Assembly (NCBI RefSeq): GCF_052116585.1
Contig: NZ_JBQKKT010000004.1
Location: 172,513 to 236,512 of the forward strand
Length of the DNA stretch: 64,000 nt
DNA from: Luteococcus sp052116585
GTDB taxonomy: Bacteria > Actinomycetota > Actinomycetes > Propionibacteriales > Propionibacteriaceae
Direction of reading: 5' to 3'
Shown: one piece after another, positions 41,768 to 48,635 of the stretch
Numbering within the stretch: the first letter of the stretch is position 1
Layout of the letters: each line of letters begins with the position of its first letter
Made by a program: the position numbers and the translations under genes
Notes under the pieces: model-generated
The model's input: only the letters and a program-made list of their open reading frames with translations
Database searches by the model: none
Told to the model about the DNA's origin: nothing

Positions 41768-41929
41768 TCAGACCGCCGGTTCGATGCGATCGAGCGCCTT
41801 GGTCCAGTGATCCTCGAATCGGGCCTTGTCCCCATCGACGAGCAGGTTCTCGTGGGTGATCTCGGTCAGGGTGGGGGTCTGACGGTCGCGGAGCCCGTGC
41901 CACCGTCGTCGCCCTCGGGATCCACCCAT
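41768..41929 (-). CDS. Possible small protein, unknown function
   Basis: A 53-residue open frame beginning MGGSRGRRRW and ending DHWTKALDRIEPAV. The C-terminal half has strong G/C preference at third codon positions and a soluble, charged composition like a real protein; the N-terminal 18 residues do not. It could be the end of a decayed gene. No Shine-Dalgarno or promoter is seen. It faces away from the lipoprotein gene starting at 41972. Confidence 0.35.
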   Translation of the reverse strand: MGGSRGRRRWHGLRDRQTPTLTEITHENLLVDGDKARFEDHWTKALDRIEPAV

Positions 41930-41959
41930 GGTCGCACGCCCGCGCAACACCCGGAGGGG

Positions 41960-41965
41960 TAGTCT
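41960..41965 (+). promoter_or_regulatory. -10 element of the lipoprotein gene
   Basis: TAGTCT, 6 nt before the GTG at 41972. Confidence 0.6.
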
Positions 41966-41971
41966 TGCGGG

Positions 41972-42940
41972 GTGTTCCTGCCCCCCCGTTCGCCGTGCCT
42001 CCTGGCCCCCTGTCTGGGCTTGGCGATGGCCGTTGCGTTGGGGGCGTGCCAGACGCAGGATCCCGTTCCCCCCGCCTCAACCTCCACGGTGCCCAGTGCG
42101 TCGGCTACACCTCCGGTGGCCACGACGGACCTCACCCAGCCCGGGGCAGCCCGCAAGGCCGTGGGAGAACTCGTCCGGGCCGCCGGCGGACTGCCCGTCA
42201 TCAAGCTGGACGTCTCCCGATCGACGGCCACCCTCAGTGCCCTGAAGGACGGCCGGATTGCCGCCTGGCAGTGGGACAAGGGCCTCGTTCGACCGGTCGA
42301 GAGCGACATCGAGTACATCCAGCAGGCCACCTTCTCCCCCGCCGACTACCAATTGGACGACTTGGGCCAGGTCTTCGACACCGCGGCAGAGCTGTCCGGC
42401 TCCCGCCAGAACCAGCAGCTGCAGATCGTCGAGTACGACCACGGCGAGGTGCTGATGACCGTCACCACCCGCCCCGAGTCGCGCACCGTCTTCCTCCGCC
42501 CCAACGGGACGCCGATCAACCAGCTCGACTTCAGCACCGCCGCAGGGTTCGAGGAGGCGATCCGCGACACCACCAAGGCCGACGTACCGGTGCTCGCGAT
42601 GGGCTGGCATCCCGAGACGGGCTTCTGGAGCGACCGCCCCGGCGCCCAGAAGGGCGTCGTGCGGCGTACCACTCGTCAGGCCCGGCTGCCGGCCTGGTCG
42701 TCGGAGCGCAAGGCTGCCTCCGATGGCCCGGCCTTCCTCGCGTCCAGCGTTGACCCCGACGTGCTCACCAGACTCGTTGCCACCCTGCCCGCGGAACTGG
42801 GCCGGCCCGAGGCAACGGTGACCGTCGAGATCTCACGCCAGCACCAGATGGCGCTGCCGGTGATGACCTTCGACGTCGACGGCCAGAAGGTCGTCACCAC
42901 CCTCTCCGGCACTGACATCACCCAGATGTTGGGCGGCTGA
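41972..42940 (+). CDS. Putative lipoprotein, unknown function
   Basis: A 322-residue exported protein. The signal peptide ends in a lipobox LGAC (Cys26), followed by a Pro/Ser/Thr-rich linker to about residue 50. The mature part has two related beta-rich stretches, for example QQLQIVEYDHGEVLMTVTTR and EATVTVEISRQHQMALPVMTF, suggesting a sensor or binding lipoprotein. No catalytic motif is seen and no family was recognised. The GTG start follows TAGTCT by 6 nt. Confidence 0.75.
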   Translation: MFLPPRSPCLLAPCLGLAMAVALGACQTQDPVPPASTSTVPSASATPPVATTDLTQPGAARKAVGELVRAAGGLPVIKLDVSRSTATLSALKDGRIAAWQWDKGLVRPVESDIEYIQQATFSPADYQLDDLGQVFDTAAELSGSRQNQQLQIVEYDHGEVLMTVTTRPESRTVFLRPNGTPINQLDFSTAAGFEEAIRDTTKADVPVLAMGWHPETGFWSDRPGAQKGVVRRTTRQARLPAWSSERKAASDGPAFLASSVDPDVLTRLVATLPAELGRPEATVTVEISRQHQMALPVMTFDVDGQKVVTTLSGTDITQMLGG

Positions 42941-42999
42941 GAGCCTGGCGGAACAGCGGCGCGGAACGGGGAAACGCACACGACGGCAGCTCGACGCAC

Positions 43000-43043
43000 G
43001 AGGCCCCGGCCAGCACGGCGATGGAGCCGTGGGCCGGGGCCTC
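43000..43043. terminator. Bidirectional terminator between the lipoprotein and zinc metallopeptidase genes
   Basis: GAGGCCCCGGCC and its complement form a perfect 12-bp stem; the loop contains a smaller ACGGC-based pairing. It lies between convergent genes. Confidence 0.72.
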
Positions 43044-43066
43044 TGGCCAGGCGGTTGCGAGCAGGA

Positions 43067-43948
43067 TCAGGCTTCCAGGTCCTGCGCGGTGAAGGCCTGT
43101 GAGCAGACATTGGGATCACCGCTGGTGAAGCCCTTGCCCAGCCAGTTCTGACGCATCTTGGCCGAACCGTGGGTCCAGGTCTCCGGGTTCACCTGGCCGG
43201 CGGTGCTCGCCTGGATCCGGTCGTCGCCCACCGCCGCGGCGGCGTCGGCGATGCGATTCAGGTCGTCCTGGGTGACCTTGGCGATCGGGCTGTTGGGATC
43301 ACTGGTGGAGTTCTTGAACCAGACGCCCGCGTAGCAGTCCGCCTGCACCTCGAGGCGCACCTGCGGCGAGTCGGGACCGGTCTGGTTGCCCGCCGACTGC
43401 ACCTTCTGCAACTGGCCGGTGAGGGTCTGGATGTGGTGTCCGTACTCGTGGGCGATGATGTACGCCTCGGCCGAGTAGCCGCCCTGGGCGCCGAGCTGCT
43501 GCAGGAGCTGGTTGATGAACTCGGTGTCGATGTACACCTTCTGGTCTGCCGGGCAGTAGAAGGGGCCAACCTGGGAGTTCGCCGCGCCGCAGGCCGTGTT
43601 CACCGCGCCGGTGAAGGGCACCGTGGGGGCCGGCTTGTACTGACCCTGCTGGAACTGCGTGTTCCAGTAGCTCTGCACCGAGTTCACATAGGCCACCCAG
43701 CGGCACTCACGGTCCGCCTGCACGTCGGCGCCGGTCTGGCAGTGCTCGTACTGGTTCGACGCGGCACTGTTGTTGCCGGCATTGCTGGGCACGCCGCCCA
43801 TGATGTCACCGGGATTGAAGCCAAAGATCAGGCCCAGGATCATGACGATCAGGCCCAGGCCACCGCCCAGCGCCACGCCACCGCCGCCTCCGCCGCTGCT
43901 CGGCTGCAGCTGCGAGCTGTCCAACTTGGCATTCGGGTTGAACTCCAT
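43067..43948 (-). CDS. Neutral zinc metallopeptidase, YpfJ/KPN_02809 family
   Basis: A 293-residue membrane-anchored protein: a short cytoplasmic N-terminus, a glycine-rich stretch, one membrane helix (about residues 27-45), then an extracytoplasmic domain with the zincin motif HEYGHHIQ and the downstream LEVQADCYAGVW glutamate. Paired cysteines (CQTG, CRW, CGA, CPAD) suggest disulfides. Family members have no confirmed substrate. A GGAAGG Shine-Dalgarno precedes the ATG. Confidence 0.87.
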   Translation of the reverse strand: MEFNPNAKLDSSQLQPSSGGGGGGVALGGGLGLIVMILGLIFGFNPGDIMGGVPSNAGNNSAASNQYEHCQTGADVQADRECRWVAYVNSVQSYWNTQFQQGQYKPAPTVPFTGAVNTACGAANSQVGPFYCPADQKVYIDTEFINQLLQQLGAQGGYSAEAYIIAHEYGHHIQTLTGQLQKVQSAGNQTGPDSPQVRLEVQADCYAGVWFKNSTSDPNSPIAKVTQDDLNRIADAAAAVGDDRIQASTAGQVNPETWTHGSAKMRQNWLGKGFTSGDPNVCSQAFTAQDLEA

Positions 43949-44013
43949 GGTCGCCCTTCCTCGGCTCCGACGACACCCACCGACCCGGCAGGCATCCGTC
44001 CATCGTCTGGATC

Positions 44014-44019
44014 AGGGTA
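44014..44019 (-). promoter_or_regulatory. -10 element of the zinc metallopeptidase gene
   Basis: TACCCT (minus strand), 65 bases before the start codon; this mRNA would have a leader with a Shine-Dalgarno. Confidence 0.4.
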
Positions 44020-44128
44020 CCCAACCGGGTGGCCCCGCGCCGAGAGGGGCGGGCGGAGCATCGCTGACGGCGTAGGCACCGCGGCCCGCCCTGCGGGGTG
44101 GCAGTAGGGGGCCACCGCCGAGAGCTGC

Positions 44129-44134
44129 CATGAT
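44129..44134 (+). promoter_or_regulatory. -10 element of the Nudix gene
   Basis: CATGAT, 6 nt before the ATG at 44141; a weaker member of the leaderless set. Confidence 0.45.
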
Positions 44135-44140
44135 GGATGA

Positions 44141-44836
44141 ATGCGCATCATCGGAATCGGATCACCGGGAACCGGGGAACTGGTGCGCCTGCCCGTCGAG
44201 CACGGCCAGCACCCACACCAGCAGCTGTGGCGCCGCGGCCTCGTGGTGGCGGAGCTGTTGACAGCGGCCGTCGAGGACGGAGAGGTCGTGCTGACGGCCC
44301 GCGTCCTGCCGCGCACACCCTCGTCGCGACCACCCCGGATCAAGCACCGCGGAGTGGATCCGGATCTGGCCGTGCGGCCCGGGGAGAAGCCGGTGGACAA
44401 CCAGCGGATCGCCGCCTACGCCGTCGTGCGTTCCTCCCGAGGCGTGCTGGGAACCGAGTGCAGCGACAAGACGGCGGTGCCGGGCCTGTGGCAGCTGCCC
44501 GGTGGCGGCCTCAACCCGGGCGAGTCGCCGTCGGAGGCCCTGATGCGCGAAGTGGCCGAGGAGACCGGACAGGAGGTCCGGATCAACCGACTGATCGACC
44601 TGCAGAGCGACCACTGGGTGGGCCGCGCACCGAATGGCGTGCTGGAGGACTTCCACGCGCTGCGCATCATCTACACGGCCACCTGTCTCAACCCGACCAC
44701 GCCCAATGTGGTCGACATCGACGGCACCACCTCACGGGCGGCCTGGATCCCGCTGCGGGGATGGCGTTCACTGCCCTGGACCTCCGGCGCCCGGTCCTTG
44801 CTCGACAAGCACCTGGACAGCGTCCCCACCTGGTGA
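44141..44836 (+). CDS. Nudix hydrolase with N-terminal extension
   Basis: A 231-residue protein. The Nudix box is complete in the segment GGLNPGESPSEALMREVAEE plus TG (G-x5-E-x7-REV-x-EE-x-TG), at about residues 125-150. The first 85 residues form an unassigned extension with KHRGVDPDLAVRPGEKPVDNQR. Such enzymes cleave nucleoside diphosphate derivatives; the substrate is unknown. It is monocistronic, ending at a strong terminator. Confidence 0.85.
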   Translation: MRIIGIGSPGTGELVRLPVEHGQHPHQQLWRRGLVVAELLTAAVEDGEVVLTARVLPRTPSSRPPRIKHRGVDPDLAVRPGEKPVDNQRIAAYAVVRSSRGVLGTECSDKTAVPGLWQLPGGGLNPGESPSEALMREVAEETGQEVRINRLIDLQSDHWVGRAPNGVLEDFHALRIIYTATCLNPTTPNVVDIDGTTSRAAWIPLRGWRSLPWTSGARSLLDKHLDSVPTW

Positions 44837-44864
44837 TGCACCTTCCTGCGCCCTGTGTGACATG

Positions 44865-44905
44865 ACTGCGGCCCCGCTCCCTCGTCGAGGAAGCGGGGCC
44901 GCAGT
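44865..44905. terminator. Bidirectional terminator between the Nudix and Bax-inhibitor genes
   Basis: A perfect 14-bp stem (ACTGCGGCCCCGCT and complement), with an inner CCTCG/CGAGG stem, between convergent genes. Confidence 0.8.
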
Positions 44906-44925
44906 GGTGCGGACTGCTGGTGGAG

Positions 44926-45849
44926 TCAGTCGCGACGGAAGTAGCTGAGCAGTCGCAGGATCTCCGTGTAGAGCCAGACCATGGTGACGGTCAGGCCGAA
45001 GGCCGCGCGCCAGGACTCGCTGGCGGGGGCATTCATGGCGATGCCGCGCTCGATGTCATCGAAGTCGATGACCAGGTTGAACACGGCCAGACCGGCACCG
45101 AGCAGGGCGGCCACCAGGCCGATGACCCCCGAACGCATGCCCATGTTGATGCCGAAGAGCGCCAGCACGAAGTTGATCAGCATCACGCCGGCGAAGGCCG
45201 CGGTGGTGATGAAGACCATCCGACGCACCTTGCTGCTGACGCGGATGTTGAAGAACTTGTAGGCGGCCAGGGTTGCGCCGGCCGCGGCGAAGGTGCCCAG
45301 TACCGCCTGCGAGACGATACCCGGGTACTGGTACTCGAACATGGCCGAGAACGCGCCGATGAAGACGCCCTCGATCACCGAGTAGAAGAGCACCAGGGCC
45401 GGGTTGATCTTCTTGCGAGCGGCCACCAGCATGACGGTGACGAAGCCAACCAGGGCGCTCAGGATCAGTGCAGGCATCATCAGTGCCGGCGGCATGAACA
45501 GGAAGGCCGCGACGGCGGAGGCCATCAGGGTCAGCATGGTGATGCCGGTCTTGCCGATGACGTCGTCGAGGGTCATCGGCGGTTCCATCTGGCCGGGCTG
45601 CTGGAACTGCTGCGGCGCCTGGCCGTAGGCGTCGTAACCGGGCTGGCCGTAGCCCTGCTGGGGCTGGCCGTACTGCTGCCCGAACTGGGGCTGGCCGTAC
45701 TGCTGCCCGAACTGGGGCTGGCCGTACTGCTGGCCGCCGCCGAACTGCGGCTGGGTGTAGGGGGCCTGGCCACCGTACTGCGGCGGGGCGTACCCCTGCG
45801 GCGCTCGGCGGCTGAAGGCGTCGGGCTGGGAAAGAATGGGATTTGCCAT
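44926..45849 (-). CDS. Bax inhibitor-1 / YccA family membrane protein
   Basis: A 307-residue protein with a roughly 90-residue N-terminal tail rich in Gln, Tyr, Gly and Pro, including repeats of QYGQPQFGQ, followed by seven membrane segments of the BI-1/TMBIM fold. The C-terminal helix carries aspartates in VIDFDDIERG, the pH-sensing calcium-leak region of characterised homologues. The ATG at 45849 follows AAGGA. The low-complexity tail resembles those of actinobacterial polar or stress membrane proteins; its partner is unknown. Confidence 0.87.
   Translation of the reverse strand: MANPILSQPDAFSRRAPQGYAPPQYGGQAPYTQPQFGGGQQYGQPQFGQQYGQPQFGQQYGQPQQGYGQPGYDAYGQAPQQFQQPGQMEPPMTLDDVIGKTGITMLTLMASAVAAFLFMPPALMMPALILSALVGFVTVMLVAARKKINPALVLFYSVIEGVFIGAFSAMFEYQYPGIVSQAVLGTFAAAGATLAAYKFFNIRVSSKVRRMVFITTAAFAGVMLINFVLALFGINMGMRSGVIGLVAALLGAGLAVFNLVIDFDDIERGIAMNAPASESWRAAFGLTVTMVWLYTEILRLLSYFRRD
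45660..45733. repeat. 27-bp in-frame tandem repeat within the Bax-inhibitor gene
   Basis: Two identical 27-bp units (45660-45686 and 45687-45713) and a partial third encode the QYGQPQFGQ repeats. Copy number may vary between strains. Confidence 0.75.
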
Positions 45850-46053
45850 GGTGGCTGAGTGTTCCTTCTGGTCAGGGACGTGCATCCAGTGTATTCAACG
45901 CCCCCATGAGCATCCCCCATTCCCGTGCTGCCCCTGAGTCGCCCCTGATCCGCGGGTCTCGCGTCGCGTGGGATTGTCGGCCCCGCGTGGCTTCCAATAC
46001 CTTCCCCCAGCCCCGCGTGGGTTCCAACACCCCGCGACTGATACAGCACACGC
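45850..46053. other. Gene-free stretch downstream of the tRNA
   Basis: No convincing gene is seen. The stretch holds the Bax-inhibitor leader (45850-45890) and inverted relatives of the repeats that follow, for example GCGTGGGTTCCAACACC near 46014, complementary in character to the AACCCACGC repeats at 46060-46185. Confidence 0.5.
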
Positions 46054-46188
46054 GAGAACACCAAACCCACGCGAACTGGACCAAGGGGCACCAAACCCAC
46101 GCGCGGCGACGGGTGAACACTCAAACCCACGCGACGGGAGAACACTCAAACCCACGCGACGGGTGAACACCCAACCCACGCGACGTTC
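46054..46188. repeat. Degenerate 25-bp repeat cluster (core AAACCCACGCG)
   Basis: Five copies share CAAACCCACGCG or a one-base variant. The best are 46115-46139 and 46140-46164 (GAACACTCAAACCCACGCGA plus CGGG), then 46165-46188, with looser copies at 46054 and 46086. The units abut without unique spacers. The block lies 3' of the tRNA on the minus strand. Confidence 0.75.
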
Positions 46189-46260
46189 GAACCCCGGGCC
46201 GATCACCAGCGGGCGCCCGACCGACCCACCCGGCCCACGCAGAGGTAGGCCCACGCACAA

Positions 46261-46336
46261 GCAGGCCACGCAAAGGCAGGCCACGCAAAGGCAGGCCCGT
46301 GCAAGAACAGACCCGCGCAAGGACAGACCCGCGAAA
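46261..46336. repeat. 15/16-bp tandem repeat directly 3' of the tRNA
   Basis: GCAGGCCACGCAAAG occurs at 46261-46275 and 46276-46290, followed by GCAGGCCCGTGCAAG and two AACAGACCCGCGCAAG-like units running to within a few bases of the tRNA 3' end at 46338. Confidence 0.75.
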
Positions 46337-46337
46337 G

Positions 46338-46411
46338 CACCCCCGATGGGATTCGAACCCACACTTGGGCGGGTTTAAGCCGCCTGCCTCTGCCGGTTGG
46401 GCTACGGGGGC
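46338..46411 (-). tRNA. tRNA with anticodon UAA (tRNA-Leu by codon, but class I shape)
   Basis: A 74-nt cloverleaf: acceptor GCCCCCG/CGGGGGT, D arm with GGC/GCC stem and AACCGGCAGA loop, anticodon stem GGCGG/CCGCC with loop CTTAAAC, 5-nt variable loop CAAGT, T arm GTGGG-TTCGAAT-CCCAT, discriminator G73, no encoded CCA. The anticodon UAA reads the leucine codon UUA. Bacterial leucine tRNAs normally have a long variable arm and A73, both missing here, so its charging identity is uncertain. It lies directly behind ppx. Confidence 0.85.
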
Positions 46412-46424
46412 CCGGCTCCCGAGT

Positions 46425-47351
46425 CTAGGCGAGCGGTTCCGATGCCAGCAGCTCCTGGGCGAGGGCGTCGAGGATGTCGGATTCGCTGACCACCATGGGT
46501 TCGCCGACGCGATCGGCGATGCAGGCCAGGATGAGGGCACCAGCGCAGATCACCTCGGCGCGCTTCATCGGCAGACAGGTACCCGCCTCGATCCCCGCGA
46601 CGGGCGTGGCCAGCAATACGTCGGCCAGGTGGGCGATCTCGTCGAGCTCCAGGTGGGAGCCGTGCACCTTGGCACGGTCGTAGCCGGGCAGACCCTGTTG
46701 GATGGCGGACAGGCTGGTCGCGGTACCGGCCACGCCGATGAACCGCTTCACGGCAGGAAAGTCGACCCCACTGCCATCCAGCAGCGCGTCGATCAGGTCG
46801 GCGGCCTGATCCACCTCGTCGCGCATCGGCGGATCGCTGTGCAGCAGGCGCTCCCGCAGCCGCACCGAACCCACGTCCAGGCTGGTGGCGTGCTGGATCC
46901 GTCCATCACGGCCCCCGACGATGAGCTCCGTCGAGCCACCCCCGATGTCGACCACCAGGACCGGTTCGTCGTCGGGCCGGATTCCAGACAGTGCCCCGGC
47001 GAAGCTCAGCCTGGCCTCCTCGGCGCCGGGGATGATCTCCACCTCGATGCCCAACCGATCGCGGATGCCCTGGAAGAAGGTCTCGCGGTTGTGCGCATCC
47101 CGGGCGGCGGAGGTGGCGACGAAGCGAATCCGGTCACACCCGTGGATGCGGATCACCGCGGCGCAGTCGTCGACGGCCGCAAAGGTGCGTTCCAGTGCGT
47201 CGGGGTGGAACTCCCCCGTCGCGTCGACACCCTGCCCCAGCCGGACGATCTGCAGGCGACGGTCCAGCTCGACCATCTGCCCATCCGCTCCCGCCTCGGC
47301 GATCAGCAGTCGGATCGAGTTGGTGCCGCAGTCGATCGCGGCGACGCGCAT
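46425..47351 (-). CDS. ppx: Ppx/GppA family exopolyphosphatase
   Basis: A 308-residue actin-fold phosphatase. The motifs are IDCGTNSIRLLI (phosphate 1), VVDIGGGSTELIVGG (phosphate 2) and GVAGTATSLSAI. It lacks the C-terminal HD-like domain of E. coli Ppx, as do the short actinobacterial enzymes (Rv1026 type). It should act on polyphosphate or pppGpp. It overlaps DUF501 by one base at the end of the conserved eno-ftsB-DUF501-ppx series. Confidence 0.9.
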   Translation of the reverse strand: MRVAAIDCGTNSIRLLIAEAGADGQMVELDRRLQIVRLGQGVDATGEFHPDALERTFAAVDDCAAVIRIHGCDRIRFVATSAARDAHNRETFFQGIRDRLGIEVEIIPGAEEARLSFAGALSGIRPDDEPVLVVDIGGGSTELIVGGRDGRIQHATSLDVGSVRLRERLLHSDPPMRDEVDQAADLIDALLDGSGVDFPAVKRFIGVAGTATSLSAIQQGLPGYDRAKVHGSHLELDEIAHLADVLLATPVAGIEAGTCLPMKRAEVICAGALILACIADRVGEPMVVSESDILDALAQELLASEPLA

Positions 47352-47896
47352 CAGTTGCCCTCGACGGGCTCGGGGATCGAACCAGGCTCGGGCGACGCGG
47401 GGTCCTGGAGGCAGGGCCGCGACCAGAAATCGCCCAACTTCTCGACGGCCTCATCACCCAGCGGGTTGACGCCGGGGCCGGCGGCCAGGGAGTGGCCCAC
47501 CAGCACGTGCAGGCACTTGACGCGGGTCGGCATGCCCCCGGCGCTGATCCCCTCGATCTCCGGTACCTCACCGAGCTCGGCCCGATCCGCCAGAAAGGCC
47601 TCGTGGGCCGCGCGATAGCTGTCGGCCAGCTCCTCGTCCCGGCCCAGCCGTTCGGTCATCTCCGCCATCAGACCCGACGCCTCGAGCGTGGAGCAGGCCG
47701 ATGTGGCCCGGGGGCAGGTCAGGTAGTAGGTGGTCGGGAACGGCGTCCCATCGGGCAGCCGGGGCTCGGTGGCCACCACGCCGGGCTTACCACACGGGCA
47801 CCGCCAGGCGACGCCAGCGACGCCGCGGGGCATCCGTCCCAGCTGTTCGTGGATCGCCTGCTCGTCGGCGGAGGTCATCGGTTCCAGGTCTGCCAT
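47351..47896 (-). CDS. DUF501 domain-containing protein
   Basis: A 181-residue protein with the DUF501 core: an RCPCGKPGVVATEPRLPDGTPFPTTYYLTCP segment with cysteines, and a C-terminal GMPTRVKCLHVLVGHSLAAGPGVNPLGDEA containing the conserved Arg-Val-Lys-Cys-Leu-His motif. Function is unknown, but the gene is kept between ftsB and ppx across actinobacteria. It starts 13 bases behind the ftsB-like gene. Confidence 0.88.
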   Translation of the reverse strand: MADLEPMTSADEQAIHEQLGRMPRGVAGVAWRCPCGKPGVVATEPRLPDGTPFPTTYYLTCPRATSACSTLEASGLMAEMTERLGRDEELADSYRAAHEAFLADRAELGEVPEIEGISAGGMPTRVKCLHVLVGHSLAAGPGVNPLGDEAVEKLGDFWSRPCLQDPASPEPGSIPEPVEGN

Positions 47897-47909
47897 CTGT
47901 ACTCGTCTT

Positions 47910-48605
47910 CTATCGCTTCGTCGTGGGCGTGGGGGTGCTGCTTGCTGATGTGGATGGCGACGGGGAGTCCTCGGACGCCTTCACCACCGGAGCCTGGGTC
48001 TCCTCGGGAACCAGTGGCTCATCGGCGGCGGAGACGGATCCGGAGAGCCGGTCCCACCAGGCCGTGCCGTGCTCGCCCTGCGGAATGGTGCTGGTGGTCT
48101 GGATGGAGATGGTGCTGTCGAGCGGCTTGCCGTTGGCATCCACCACCCGGTAGCCCACCTCGCCCGGCACCACCCAGCCCAGCCGCTGGCGGGCCTGGGC
48201 CTTGACGAAGTCCTCGTCCTGCCAGCGCTTGATCTCGTCGCCGAGTTCCGCATTGGCCGCGGTGCGCTCGGCAATCAGCTGCTGGGCCACGGCCAGTTCC
48301 CGCTCCTGGCGCAGGTAGACGCGCAGGCTGGAGGCATAGCTGAGCAGCAGGATCGCGCAGACCACCAGCAGCACGATGGCGCGACGAGTGAAACCGACTC
48401 CGCGGATCAGCCTCGGAACGGCGGCGACCGCCGCCACCGGTGACTGGTTCTCGTCGGGGCGGACCACGCGACGGGTGGAGCGACCCGCCCGTTCCGCCTG
48501 CCGGGCGGCGGTGCGGGTCCGGGGCGAGTCGGACTTCCGGGCAGACGCAACGGCCCGGGTACGCGGCGTGCCGCGACCCGGACCGTTGTGTGTGGGCTTG
48601 TTCAT
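47910..48605 (-). CDS. FtsB/DivIC-family septum formation initiator protein
   Basis: A 231-residue bitopic membrane protein: a basic cytoplasmic N-terminus of about 75 residues, one membrane helix (about 77-95, AIVLLVVCAILLLSYASSL), a coiled coil (about 98-130), a DUF/FtsB-like VKAQARQRLGWVVPGEVGYRVVD segment and a long Ser/Pro/Thr tail. It should work in the FtsQLB divisome subcomplex. AACACT lies 6 nt before the ATG, so an internal promoter within the eno operon is possible. Confidence 0.85.
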   Translation of the reverse strand: MNKPTHNGPGRGTPRTRAVASARKSDSPRTRTAARQAERAGRSTRRVVRPDENQSPVAAVAAVPRLIRGVGFTRRAIVLLVVCAILLLSYASSLRVYLRQERELAVAQQLIAERTAANAELGDEIKRWQDEDFVKAQARQRLGWVVPGEVGYRVVDANGKPLDSTISIQTTSTIPQGEHGTAWWDRLSGSVSAADEPLVPEETQAPVVKASEDSPSPSTSASSTPTPTTKR

Positions 48606-48635
48606 CTACCCAGTGTTACAGGTTTCCTGCAGTGC

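Noticed and set aside
41768..41971. Confident assignment of the 53-codon minus-strand frame as a conserved gene
   Set aside because: Only its C-terminal half looks coding and there is no initiation signal, so it is kept as a low-confidence feature only.
46054..46188. CRISPR-like array
   Set aside because: The repeats abut each other, vary in length and sequence, and leave no unique spacers of 30 or so bases; no cas gene is nearby.
45895..46362. Minus-strand reading frame of about 155 codons across the repeats and the tRNA 3' half
   Set aside because: It begins with MGSNPIGG, the usual artefact of translating a tRNA T-arm, and the rest is low-complexity repeat translation without G/C-third-position periodicity of its own.
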